A stretch of DNA of 17,463 bases from Gp6-AA40 sp046765795 (GTDB taxonomy: Bacteria > Acidobacteriota > Vicinamibacteria > Vicinamibacterales > UBA2999): assembly GCA_046765795.1 (NCBI GenBank), contig JBKPRH010000275.1, positions 1-17,463 of the forward strand, written 5' to 3'. The stretch's first letter is position 1. The number at the start of each line of letters is the position of its first letter. A program made the translations under genes and the position numbers. Below, piece after piece: positions 6,726 to 14,969 of the stretch. Below the pieces are notes generated by a model. The model was given only the letters and a program-made list of their open reading frames with translations, made no database searches and had not been told where the DNA came from.

Positions 6726-7715
6726 ATGGCCCGTCCCACTATTTCCTCGGTTGCTCCGATTCGTGCTGTCGAAGGTGGACGCGTCACGCTTCGAGGCCAC
6801 GGGTTTCCGGTAGATAAACTCCCCGACATCACCGTCGGCGACCAGCCGGCGCGCGTCCTGTTTGCATCGAGCGTTCGTATCGTCATCGCGCTGCCTTCCG
6901 AGTTGGAAGGCGGTGCGCGACCCATCCGTATCGAAGACGTCGCAGGCGAAACGGTCTACGTCTCGGTCGGTGGGGCCTGGGCGACCGGACTGCACCAGGT
7001 CGATAACCCGGTGTTCGATGTCGAGGGGAATCTGTACGTCACGTATAGCGGCTCGCGAGGGCAGGAGGCGCCAGTCTCCATCTTTCGCGTGACCCGAGCC
7101 GGCACGCGTGAGCCGTACGTGTCGGGGATCGTGAACCCCACGTCAATGGTCATGGGGCCGGATCGCCGGCTCTATGTCTCGAGCCGATTCGAAGGGACGG
7201 TGTATCGCGTCAACACGGATGGGACGCATGAGCGCATCGCTTCGGACCTCGGTGTGGCGTGCGGACTGGCGTTCGATTCGGACGGCACGCTGTACGTCGG
7301 CGATCGGTCCGGGACGATCTTTCGTGTAAAGAACGGCACCGCAGAGACGTTCGCGACATTGCCGGCAAGTGTTGCGGCCTTTCATCTCGCGATCAGTCCG
7401 TCGGGTGAGCTGTTCGTCAGCGCGCCAACACTCGCCTCATACGATCACGTCTATCGCATCGATCGAGACGGAGGTGTTCGCTCGCTGCTCACCCCCTTCG
7501 GACGGCCGCAAGGGCTGGCCTTTTCCCCCGACGAAGGCGTCTTGCACGTCGTCGATGCGCTGGCGGGTGGCAGCGGCCTCTACAGGCTTCCCGATCTTGA
7601 CGGCGAGCCGGAACTGGTCGCGACAGGCAGTGGCTTTGTCGGTCTCGCCTTCGGTCCCGAGGGCGAGCTCGCCGTGGCGTCGAACGAAACGGCGTACCGG
7701 TTCGACGTGATTTAA
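6726..7715 (+). CDS. IPT/TIG domain plus NHL/SMP-30-like beta-propeller protein
   Basis: The 329-residue protein has two parts. Residues 3-80 form an IPT/TIG immunoglobulin-like fold (PTISSVAPIRAVEGGRVTL, GHGF). Residues about 90-329 hold a series of propeller blades recognisable by repeated D-x-x-G-x-L-Y-V-like strands: FDVEGNLYVTYS, GPDRRLYVSS, FDSDGTLYVGD, SPSGELFVSA, GPEGELAVAS. This fold occurs in gluconolactonase/SMP-30 and NHL proteins. No signal peptide or catalytic signature is obvious, so it may be a binding protein or lactonase-like enzyme; I would not assign a reaction. ATG 6726 is preferred to TTG 6714 because the TIG fold starts there. It is followed after 10 bases by an amino-acid permease and is likely co-transcribed with it. 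Confidence 0.82.
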   Translation: MARPTISSVAPIRAVEGGRVTLRGHGFPVDKLPDITVGDQPARVLFASSVRIVIALPSELEGGARPIRIEDVAGETVYVSVGGAWATGLHQVDNPVFDVEGNLYVTYSGSRGQEAPVSIFRVTRAGTREPYVSGIVNPTSMVMGPDRRLYVSSRFEGTVYRVNTDGTHERIASDLGVACGLAFDSDGTLYVGDRSGTIFRVKNGTAETFATLPASVAAFHLAISPSGELFVSAPTLASYDHVYRIDRDGGVRSLLTPFGRPQGLAFSPDEGVLHVVDALAGGSGLYRLPDLDGEPELVATGSGFVGLAFGPEGELAVASNETAYRFDVI

Positions 7716-7725
7716 TCCGAGCGAC

Positions 7726-9228
7726 ATGTCGCAACTTTTTGCTCGAAAACCCATCGACGCTCTTCAGCCGGTTGACGATGGTCATTCGCTGAAGCGGGCA
7801 TTGGGCGCTGGCGATCTCGTAATGCTGGCGATCGGCGCGGTGATTGGCGCCGGAATCTTCTCGTCGATTGGCACCGCGGCGGCGGGCGAAGTGCGGCCCG
7901 ATGGCGAGGTCATACGCGCTGCGGCGGGGCCGGCACTGATTCTGTCGTTCATTCTGCTCGGCGCGGTGTGCGCACTCGCAGCGCTCTGCTATGCGGAACT
8001 TGCGTCGATGATTCCGCAGGCCGGTAGCGCCTACGCGTATTCGTACGCGACGCTCGGTGAACTGGTCGCCTGGATCATCGGCTGGGATCTGATTCTCGAG
8101 TACGCGGTTGGCAACATCGCCGTCGCGGTCGCGTGGGGTGGTTACTTCAATTCGTTGCTCACCGGCGTCGGCATCAACCTGCCTGCATGGTTGACGCACG
8201 GCTATCGCGCGGTCTCACTCAGTTCGGACCCTGCGGTGCAGGCACTGATGGAGACGGCGCCGCGAGTCGCCGGCATACCGATACTCGTCAACATCCCGGC
8301 ATTCGCCATCGTGATGGTGATCACGTGGATTCTCCTGCTCGGCGTGAAGGAGAGCGCACGTGCCAACAACATCATGGTGGTGATCAAGCTGGTCGTGCTT
8401 GGATTCTTCGTTGTCGTCGGCGCGATGCATATCGACACGGCGAACTACGTGCCGTTCGCGCCCAATGGCTGGCGAGGGATCCATCAAGGCGCAGCGATTG
8501 TGTTTTTTGCCTACATCGGGTTCGATGCGATCTCGACGGCCGCTGAAGAGACGCGCAATCCGCAGCGCAATCTGCCTATTGGCATCCTTGGCGGGCTGGC
8601 GATCTGCACGGTCATCTACGTCATCGTCGGTGCGGTGGCGACTGGACTGGTGCCGTACACGCAACTGCGTGCGGCGGATCCGCTGGCCAAAGCGCTCGAC
8701 GTTGCTGGCCTGAAAACAGCTGGCTGGATCGTTTCGTTCGGTGCCGTGATTTCGCTGACGGCTGTGTTGCTCGTTTTTCAATACGGTCAGCCGCGCATCT
8801 TTTTCGCAATGGCTCGCGACGGATTGCTGCCCGCGTGGGCGGCGAAGATCAGCGAGAAGCGACGGGTACCGCACATCACCACATGGGTAACTGGAATTGT
8901 CGTTGCGGTGGGATCGCTGTTCGCTGACGAGAATGAGATCTACGACCTGACGAACATCGGCACGCTGTCGGCGTTTGCGATCGTGTGCGTCGGTGTGCTT
9001 GCGTTGCGCTACATCGATCCCGCGCGCCCGCGCCCATTCCGCGTGCCGTTCGTCTGGCCGGTGACAGTGATCGGCACGTTGGCCTGTCTGTACACGATGT
9101 GGGGTCTGCCGCGTACGGCGTGGGAGCGCTTTGGGATCTGGCTCACAATTGGCGCGGTGATCTACGTCGCGTACGGATACCGCCACTCGCGTCTGCGGCG
9201 CAGCGAGGTCGTAGCGCGCGGACTTTAG
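7726..9228 (+). CDS. APC-superfamily amino acid permease (CAT-like)
   Basis: The 500-residue inner-membrane protein has about 12-14 hydrophobic helices. The substrate-binding unwound helix motif of the APC family, VIGAGIF, is at residues 39-45 and is followed by a hydrophilic loop. The segments CYAELASMIPQAGSAY and FFAYIGFDAISTAAEE are typical of the cationic amino acid transporter (YfnA/CAT) branch, which couples uptake to protons or sodium. The specific amino acid cannot be read. It starts 10 bases after the propeller gene. Its last five codons (V-A-R-G-L) and stop TAG lie inside the REP pair beginning at 9211, so the extreme C-terminus derives from the repeat. Confidence 0.92.
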   Translation: MSQLFARKPIDALQPVDDGHSLKRALGAGDLVMLAIGAVIGAGIFSSIGTAAAGEVRPDGEVIRAAAGPALILSFILLGAVCALAALCYAELASMIPQAGSAYAYSYATLGELVAWIIGWDLILEYAVGNIAVAVAWGGYFNSLLTGVGINLPAWLTHGYRAVSLSSDPAVQALMETAPRVAGIPILVNIPAFAIVMVITWILLLGVKESARANNIMVVIKLVVLGFFVVVGAMHIDTANYVPFAPNGWRGIHQGAAIVFFAYIGFDAISTAAEETRNPQRNLPIGILGGLAICTVIYVIVGAVATGLVPYTQLRAADPLAKALDVAGLKTAGWIVSFGAVISLTAVLLVFQYGQPRIFFAMARDGLLPAWAAKISEKRRVPHITTWVTGIVVAVGSLFADENEIYDLTNIGTLSAFAIVCVGVLALRYIDPARPRPFRVPFVWPVTVIGTLACLYTMWGLPRTAWERFGIWLTIGAVIYVAYGYRHSRLRRSEVVARGL

Positions 9229-9265
9229 TCCGCGGTTGCCGCGGACGCTCAAGCGTCCGCTCTAC
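9211..9265. repeat. Inverted REP pair (BIME-like) between convergent genes
   Basis: Two hairpins face each other. The left one starts with GTAG (9211-9214) and has CGCGGACT (9217-9224) pairing with AGTCCGCG (9227-9234). The right one has GCGGACGCT (9241-9249) pairing with AGCGTCCGC (9252-9260) and ends with CTAC (9262-9265), which is GTAG on the other strand. GTAG-headed hairpins in opposed pairs are the hallmark of RAYT-associated REP/BIME elements. Both converging genes stop inside it: TAG 9226-9228 for the permease and TAG (minus strand, 9264-9262) for the GT-C-like gene. It probably also serves as a bidirectional terminator or 3'-end protector. Confidence 0.85.
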
Positions 9266-10827
9266 GGTTTACATGGTGGCGGCGGCGCGGCCGGCGCTCG
9301 CGCCGCGATCTCCTCGGGGATCCAGACCGCAACATCACTTCCGTCGAGATGCCAGGTGCGCTCGACGAAGCCGCGTCTCCTCAGATCGTCTGCCAGTCTG
9401 GGCCACTCCTCGACGAATGATTCCGATCCTTCGAGCATGACGGCCAGCGACACCGTCTCCCGTGCGAGCTGCGCAGCGGCGCGTTCCACGTCGCTCGCAT
9501 TGATGTAGTACCCCGGAATCCACGAAGGGAGCCCGCCGGCAAACGGACGTCGCGACAAGACCGGAATCTCCGGCGCGAACCCCGCGACGAACACGCGTGA
9601 CGAGTCAGGCGTACACGACGAGAGGTAACGAATCAGCGGCAGCCGCTCGTGGTTGGGAATGACCTCTGGCGCCTCGTCTCGCAGCATGTTCGACACGGTG
9701 GCGAACCGGCGCACGACCTTGCCTGGCGTCGGAACACCAAAGCCTTGTGACTTGAGTCGCCAGCCGACCAGCACTACTGCCAAGAGGATTGCGACAACGG
9801 CCGATGTCCGGAGCACGCGTGTCGGGATCACCCGTCCGGCGATCCACGCAACCAGTACGGCGGTCAGAGCGATGACGTCCGGTAGGCGTGTGGCGATCAC
9901 GTCGCGAAGGAGCACGAAGTTGGCAATCAACGCCATCGAGGCTGCGAACACGATGTGGGCGAACGAAAGACGTTCGCTGGCGAACGAAACACGTTCGCCG
10001 CTGGCGAATGACAGTCGTTCGTTCGAACGGCGCCCGAGGACGATCGCGAGCACCGGAATCGCCATGATCGCGGCAAACATCGCCCATGCATTCCCGGGCC
10101 AGGTCACCGTTCGTTGCGCTTCTGTGGCTGCGAATCGGAACGCCGCGCCGAGGTACGATGCGATGCCGCCAGCCCACTGCACGTAAGCGAACCACGGCAG
10201 TAAAAACACGAACGTGACAGCGAGATACACGGCCGCGAGCCGCATCGCTCGTGGGCGTTCGTGACATACGCCGAGCAGAGCGATCGTGGGAATCGCCATG
10301 TAGACGATGAAGTCATGGCGCCAGAGACAGGCGACGGCGGTCCATGCGGCGAGCACGATGAGCCGCGGAATCGACGGCGAATCCGCATATCGCCAGCCGA
10401 GGCCGATGCCCGCGAGCGGAATGAGAATCTTGCCCGCGTTGTACAACCGCGGCGCTGCGACGACTTCGACGGCGACGGCCGCTGCGGCAATGATCAGACT
10501 GCCGGACGCACGCACCGCGAGCAGGTAGGTGAGTGACGCGGCGAGCGCGAGCAACGTGATTGCGAGGGTGACGTCGGTTCGCAGGGTCGGGCCGAAGAGC
10601 CATGCCGCACCGGCGGAAAGCAGATACGTGAGTGGCTGGCCGGGATCGGCAAAGTCGCGCACCGGCCAGTCGCCGTGCAGCAGTTGATGCGCGCGCGCGA
10701 GCGCGACGAAATGATCGTTCTCGACCGCGCCCAGTGAGAGCCAGCGGAATGCCCAGACCGCAGCAAAAACCACGGCCGCGCCGGCTTTGAGCAAACCAGG
10801 ACCGGCGGCTGGCCATCGAGGCGACAT
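9262..10827 (-). CDS. Polytopic membrane protein, GT-C glycosyltransferase-like
   Basis: The 521-residue protein has roughly nine to eleven hydrophobic helices up to about residue 356, then a soluble C-terminal domain (about 360-521). After the first helix, the loop has two acidic residues in RDFADPGQPL (Asp58, Asp61). This recalls the catalytic acidic loop of lipid-linked-sugar-dependent GT-C enzymes (ArnT/PMT-like). The C-terminal part, with RVFVAGF-x-PEIP and WIPGYY, is typical of uncharacterised members. Residues 269-290 contain three near repeats of ERLSFAS encoded by palindromic DNA. Its ATG (10827) faces uvrA divergently and its stop lies in the REP pair. Acceptor and sugar are unknown, and enzymatic activity is inference. 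Confidence 0.75.
   Translation of the reverse strand: MSPRWPAAGPGLLKAGAAVVFAAVWAFRWLSLGAVENDHFVALARAHQLLHGDWPVRDFADPGQPLTYLLSAGAAWLFGPTLRTDVTLAITLLALAASLTYLLAVRASGSLIIAAAAVAVEVVAAPRLYNAGKILIPLAGIGLGWRYADSPSIPRLIVLAAWTAVACLWRHDFIVYMAIPTIALLGVCHERPRAMRLAAVYLAVTFVFLLPWFAYVQWAGGIASYLGAAFRFAATEAQRTVTWPGNAWAMFAAIMAIPVLAIVLGRRSNERLSFASGERVSFASERLSFAHIVFAASMALIANFVLLRDVIATRLPDVIALTAVLVAWIAGRVIPTRVLRTSAVVAILLAVVLVGWRLKSQGFGVPTPGKVVRRFATVSNMLRDEAPEVIPNHERLPLIRYLSSCTPDSSRVFVAGFAPEIPVLSRRPFAGGLPSWIPGYYINASDVERAAAQLARETVSLAVMLEGSESFVEEWPRLADDLRRRGFVERTWHLDGSDVAVWIPEEIAARAPAAPPPPCKP
9959..10021. repeat. Three tandem palindromic microrepeats inside the GT-C-like gene
   Basis: GCGAACG-AAAGA-CGTTCGC (9959-9977) and GCGAACG-AAACA-CGTTCGC (9980-9998) are near-identical hairpins. 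A third, decayed copy (GCGAATG, ACAGT, CGTTCG) starts at 10004. Periods of 21 and 24 bases keep the frame, so the gene stays open and encodes an ERLSFAS-type repeat in a cytoplasmic or periplasmic loop between helices. Confidence 0.8.
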
Positions 10828-10837
10828 TGCGCCTATT

Positions 10838-10846
10838 TGATATCAT
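10838..10846 (+). promoter_or_regulatory. Extended -10 promoter candidate for uvrA
   Basis: TGA followed directly by TATCAT (10841-10846) gives a TGn extended -10 with five of six matches to TATAAT. No convincing -35 is present, as is common with extended -10 promoters. It lies 38 bases before ATG 10885, in the short divergent gap, and overlaps a possible upstream start at 10837, arguing against that start. Confidence 0.4.
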
Positions 10847-10884
10847 GGTGGTTTCGGGTCTTCGGGAAATTCCTGGCTGTGGGT

Positions 10885-13803
10885 ATGGCGCACGATTGGA
10901 TCGCGGTGCGAGGCGCCCGCGTTCATAACCTCAAGAACGTCGACGTTGATCTGCCCCGGGATCAGCTGGTGGTCATCACTGGTCTGTCCGGGTCCGGCAA
11001 GTCGTCGCTTGCCTTCGACACGATTTACGCGGAAGGGCAGCGTCGCTACGTCGAGTCGCTGTCGGCCTATGCCCGCCAGTTCCTCGAGCAGATGGAGAAG
11101 CCTGACGTTGATCTCATCGACGGCCTCTCACCTGCCATCTCTATCGAGCAGAAGACCACCGGGTCGAACCCGCGTTCCACGGTCGGCACCGTCACCGAGA
11201 TCTACGACTATCTGCGGCTGCTCTTCGCCAACATCGGCACACCGCACTGCTACAACTGCGGCCGGGAGATCTCGTCGCAGTCGCTCGAGCGGATTCTCGA
11301 TCTGGTGATGCTCTATCCGACCGACGCCCGCATCAACGTGCTGGCGCCGATCGTGCGCGGCCGCAAGGGTGAGTTCAAGAAGGAGCTGCAGGCGTTGCGC
11401 ATGCGCGGGTTCTCAAAAGCGCGCATCGACGGTCAGTTCCGATCGCTCGAAGAAGACATCAAGCTCGACCGCCGCCGCAACCACAACATCGACGTCGTGG
11501 TCGATCGGTTGATCGTGAAATCAGGCATTGAGCGCCGGCTCTCGGAATCGCTCGAGATCGCCCTCAACCTGGCCGACGACATCGTGGTGGTCAACACATT
11601 CGAGGGCGGCGACCAGCTATTTTCGCGGCGTCTGGCCTGCGTGAGCTGCGGCATCTCGATGCCGGAGATGACACCGCGCGCGTTCTCGTTCAACTCGCCG
11701 CACGGGGCATGTCCCGATTGTCAGGGGCTCGGTGCCACCTACGACTTCGATCCGCGCCTCATCGTGCCCGATGAATCGTTGTCGCTGCTCGGCGGTGCGA
11801 TCGCGCCGTGGGCGCGTGGTGATCGCAAGCTCGTGCGTGAAGCAGTGATGACCCTGGCGAAAACCTACGGGATCGATCCGGAAACGCCTTTCGCGAAGCT
11901 GGCGAAAAAGCATCGGGACCTGGTGCTCTACGGTCCGTCTGGCGCTACGAAGGTGGCCAAGGCCGCGCCGAAAGACGGCAAACCGGCGGTCGAAGACGAG
12001 GAGGAGGACTCCGACGATCAGGAGTTCGAGCTTCCGAAGCGGCGGTCGAGCGGTCGCGAGGCGAGCGTTCCCGATCCGTTTGGCAAGGGATTCGAGGGCG
12101 TGATTCCGAATCTCCGCCGGCGATATGAAGAAGGCTCGTGGACGGTCCAGGAGGACCTCGAGCCGTATCGCACGCTGCGGGAATGTCCGACGTGTCACGG
12201 ACTTCGCCTGAAGCCGCAGAGTCTGGCGGTGAAGGTCAAGGGACGCGGGATCGCCGACTACGTCAATCTGCCTATCAGCGAAGCGCTCGAGATGTTTGAC
12301 GCGTTCGAGCTCACCGAGCGCGAAGCGATGATCGCCAGTCGGGTGCTGCGCGAGATCCGCGAGCGTCTTCGATTTCTCTATGACGTAGGTGTGGGCTATC
12401 TCACCCTCAACCGCAGCGCTGCCACGCTCTCAGGCGGCGAGGGCCAACGAATCCGGCTAGCCACACAGATTGGTGCAAATCTCACCGGCGTTCTCTACGT
12501 GCTGGACGAGCCATCGATTGGCCTGCATCAGCGCGACAACCGTAAGCTCCTGGCCACGCTCACCCGGTTGCGCGATCTCGGTAACACCGTCGTCGTGGTC
12601 GAACACGATGAGGAAACCATTCGCACCGCCGATTACGTGATCGATCTCGGTCCGGGCGCAGGCGAGTTGGGTGGCCACGTGATCTTCCAGGGTGAGCCGG
12701 CGCAACTCCTCCAGGACGGGCACGGGTCGCTGACGGGCGCGTATTTGCGTGGCGAGCGGTCGATTCCCACGCCTTCGAAGCGGCGTCCGGTCTCAAAGGG
12801 CGAGATCGTCATCCGTGGCGCGCGAGCCAACAATCTGAAGAACATCGACGTGTCGATTCCGCTCGGGACGCTCACCGCGGTCACCGGTGTGAGCGGTTCG
12901 GGCAAGTCGACACTGGTCAACGACATCCTGTATCGCTCGCTGGCCAAATCGATCTATCGCGCTGCGGCCGAACCCGGCGCGCACGAGCGCATCGACGGCG
13001 TCGCGCTGATCGACAAGGTGATCGAGATCGATCAGTCGCCCATTGGACGGACACCGCGTTCGAACCCGGCGACGTACACCGGTATGTTCACGTTCATTCG
13101 CGAGCTCTTCGCGATGATGCCGGAGGCCAAGGCGCGCGGTTTCAAGCCAGGACGTTTTTCGTTCAACGTGAAGGGCGGCCGCTGCGAAGCCTGCCAGGGC
13201 GATGGCGTGATCGCGATCGAAATGCACTTCCTCCCGGACGTGTACGTCGTCTGCGAGCAGTGCAAGGGCCGGCGCTACAACCGGGAGACTCTCGAAATCC
13301 AGTATCGAGGCAAATCGATCGCCGAGGTGCTCGACCTGACGGTGGATCAGGCGTTGCCGCTGCTCGAGAACTTCCCGCCCATCGCTAACAAGCTGCGGAC
13401 GCTGCAGGACGTCGGCCTGGGCTACATCGAGCTTGGTCAGTCGGCCACGACCTTAAGCGGAGGCGAGGCGCAGCGCGTAAAACTTGCCCGCGAACTCTCG
13501 CGGCGCAGCACAGGGCGAACGCTCTATATTCTCGACGAACCAACGACTGGACTCCATTTCGAGGACACGCGCAAGCTGTTGGATGTGCTCAATAAACTCG
13601 TTGACCAGGGCAACACGGTGGTCGTCATCGAGCACAACCTCGATGTGATCAGATGCGCGGATTTCGTGATCGATCTCGGACCGGAAGGGGGCGGCGGCGG
13701 CGGACGAGTCGTGGCTTGCGGATCGCCGGAAGTCATTGCTGCGCACAGGACATCGGCAACTGCCCAATTCCTGCGACCGCTGCTCCAGCCATCCGCGTCC
13801 TAG
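10885..13803 (+). CDS. uvrA: Excinuclease ABC subunit A
   Basis: The 972-residue protein is the damage-sensing ATPase of nucleotide excision repair; it loads UvrB at lesions. It has two ABC modules: Walker A GLSGSGKSS (33-41) with signature LSGGEGQ (515-521), and Walker A GVSGSGKST (668-676) with signature LSGGE (857-861). Each has a DEP Walker B: VLDEPSIGLH and ILDEPTTGLH. Zinc modules are visible as C252/C255/C276/C279 and C767/C770/C790/C793, the latter in CEACQGDG...CEQCKG. It is about 30 residues longer than E. coli UvrA, and a charged insert at about 354-402 (acidic run 370-382) explains the length. ATG 10885 is used because the conserved start (MAHDWI-x-VRGARVHNLKN) begins there. No LexA-like operator is evident upstream. 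Confidence 0.98.
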   Translation: MAHDWIAVRGARVHNLKNVDVDLPRDQLVVITGLSGSGKSSLAFDTIYAEGQRRYVESLSAYARQFLEQMEKPDVDLIDGLSPAISIEQKTTGSNPRSTVGTVTEIYDYLRLLFANIGTPHCYNCGREISSQSLERILDLVMLYPTDARINVLAPIVRGRKGEFKKELQALRMRGFSKARIDGQFRSLEEDIKLDRRRNHNIDVVVDRLIVKSGIERRLSESLEIALNLADDIVVVNTFEGGDQLFSRRLACVSCGISMPEMTPRAFSFNSPHGACPDCQGLGATYDFDPRLIVPDESLSLLGGAIAPWARGDRKLVREAVMTLAKTYGIDPETPFAKLAKKHRDLVLYGPSGATKVAKAAPKDGKPAVEDEEEDSDDQEFELPKRRSSGREASVPDPFGKGFEGVIPNLRRRYEEGSWTVQEDLEPYRTLRECPTCHGLRLKPQSLAVKVKGRGIADYVNLPISEALEMFDAFELTEREAMIASRVLREIRERLRFLYDVGVGYLTLNRSAATLSGGEGQRIRLATQIGANLTGVLYVLDEPSIGLHQRDNRKLLATLTRLRDLGNTVVVVEHDEETIRTADYVIDLGPGAGELGGHVIFQGEPAQLLQDGHGSLTGAYLRGERSIPTPSKRRPVSKGEIVIRGARANNLKNIDVSIPLGTLTAVTGVSGSGKSTLVNDILYRSLAKSIYRAAAEPGAHERIDGVALIDKVIEIDQSPIGRTPRSNPATYTGMFTFIRELFAMMPEAKARGFKPGRFSFNVKGGRCEACQGDGVIAIEMHFLPDVYVVCEQCKGRRYNRETLEIQYRGKSIAEVLDLTVDQALPLLENFPPIANKLRTLQDVGLGYIELGQSATTLSGGEAQRVKLARELSRRSTGRTLYILDEPTTGLHFEDTRKLLDVLNKLVDQGNTVVVIEHNLDVIRCADFVIDLGPEGGGGGGRVVACGSPEVIAAHRTSATAQFLRPLLQPSAS

Positions 13804-14007
13804 CCTGTGGCCTATTCGCCACAGATTGCCCGCGATTTCATGTGGCCTTCTCGCCACTTTCTCTACCCATCGCCAGACGAGCGGATCTAGGTATCTGATC
13901 CTAAACATATGCTCTACTACTAGTTAGCTTTAGAAAGCCGCCGATAAGTCCTTTTGGCACCGGGCTTGCTCGTTGAACCTCAACTCCCGGAAGGCCAAGA
14001 GAGCCGA
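13804..14007. other. Intergenic region uvrA-lpxC
   Basis: About 200 bases, noticeably richer in A and T in its middle than the flanking genes. Besides the two hairpins it holds a small imperfect inverted repeat (GGATC at 13882-13886, GATCC at 13897-13901). An AT-rich stretch with TATGCT near 13909 could be a -10 for lpxC, but no matching -35 is apparent. No small gene is convincing here. Confidence 0.4.
13805..13860 (+). terminator. Paired near-identical hairpins after uvrA, likely terminator
   Basis: Right after the uvrA stop, CTGTGGC (13805-13811) pairs with GCCACAG (13818-13824). Then GTGGC (13842-13846) pairs with GCCAC (13853-13857) and is followed by TTT. Both share the pattern GTGGCCT-N2-TCGCCAC, 36 bases apart. 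The second, with its short T-run, could be an intrinsic terminator; the T-run is weak. Confidence 0.5.
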
Positions 14008-14922
14008 ATGAGCGCACAACGGACACTGAAACGACCCACATCCTGCGCGGGGATCGGTCTGCATTCGGGTCGTAAGGTGACCCTCTCGCTCAAGCCCGCT
14101 ATCGCTGGCTCTGGCATTCGTTTCCGGCGCTCTGACCTCGGTGGTCTCGAGGTGCCGGCTGCCGTGAACCACGTCGGCGCCATCAACTACGCGACGGGCT
14201 TGATGCGCGACGCCGTGCGCGTGGACACCGTCGAGCATCTGCTCGCAGCGCTGGTCAGCCTGGGGATCGACAACGTCATCGTTGAGCTGAACTCACCGGA
14301 AGTGCCGATCATGGACGGCAGCGCAGCGCCGTTCGTGTACCTGATCCAGGAGGCTGGCGTCAGAGCGCTCGAGGCGCCCCGCCGGTACCTCAAGGTTCGT
14401 CGTCCGATTTCGCTGACTCGCGGCGACAAGCGGATTGCGCTCTATCCATCGGACCACTTCAAAGTCACTTACAGCATCGCCTTCGATCATCCTCTGCTGC
14501 GGCATCAGTCGCGCACGATCCGTCTGACGGGCGATTCGTTCGTCGATGAGATCGCGCCCGCCCGCACGTTCACGTTCCTGAAGGAAGTGGAAATGCTGCG
14601 TCAGCAGGGCCTGGCGCTGGGCGGCTCACTGGAGAACGCCGTCGTCATCGGCGACACCGGCGTGCTGAACAACGCGCTGCGGTTCGACGACGAGTTCGTC
14701 CGGCACAAGATTCTGGACGTGATTGGCGATATGGCGCTCGTCGGGTACCCGATCATCGGCCACCTCGTCGCGCACCGGGGCGGACACGCACTGCACACAG
14801 CGTTTGCCGCCCAGGTGCTCGAAGAGCGCGACGCGTGGACGCTGGTGGAGAGCGCAGTTGAACCGGTCAGTGGCGACGCAACCGGTCCGGTGCAGGTGCC
14901 TGGCATCGCGCGCGCGAACTAA
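14008..14922 (+). CDS. lpxC: UDP-3-O-acyl-N-acetylglucosamine deacetylase
   Basis: The 304-residue cytoplasmic zinc enzyme catalyses the committed step of lipid A synthesis, removing acetate from UDP-3-O-acyl-GlcNAc. The fold's two halves are complete. The start has GIGLHSG. Zinc ligands are visible as His77 in VEHLLAAL (with Glu76 as catalytic base), and His233 and Asp237 in RHKILDVIGD. The catalytic histidine is His260 in HRGGHALH. MDGSAAPF and ARTFTF are further family blocks. Length matches the family. ATG 14008 is chosen because homology starts there; a TTG at 13954 would add 18 unconserved residues. Its presence argues for an LPS-bearing outer membrane. Confidence 0.97.
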   Translation: MSAQRTLKRPTSCAGIGLHSGRKVTLSLKPAIAGSGIRFRRSDLGGLEVPAAVNHVGAINYATGLMRDAVRVDTVEHLLAALVSLGIDNVIVELNSPEVPIMDGSAAPFVYLIQEAGVRALEAPRRYLKVRRPISLTRGDKRIALYPSDHFKVTYSIAFDHPLLRHQSRTIRLTGDSFVDEIAPARTFTFLKEVEMLRQQGLALGGSLENAVVIGDTGVLNNALRFDDEFVRHKILDVIGDMALVGYPIIGHLVAHRGGHALHTAFAAQVLEERDAWTLVESAVEPVSGDATGPVQVPGIARAN

Positions 14923-14969
14923 CGCTTTCGCTGAAATCGACGGATTTACGAAGTCCGACTGACTCATGG

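Noticed and set aside
8215..9252. 345-codon open frame on the minus strand opposite the permease
   Set aside because: It is His/Arg/Asp-rich without domain pattern, a typical antisense shadow of a GC-rich gene, while the plus strand has clear membrane helices and APC motifs.
9959..10028. CRISPR-like array
   Set aside because: Repeats are short, palindromic and almost contiguous, with no unique spacers, and they lie inside an open reading frame.
10837..10884. Upstream in-frame start for uvrA at 10837
   Set aside because: The added residues are not conserved in UvrA, and the extended -10 candidate lies across this start.
10828..10884. SOS (LexA) box before uvrA
   Set aside because: No CTG-N10-CAG or GAAC-N4-GTTC type operator is present in the gap.
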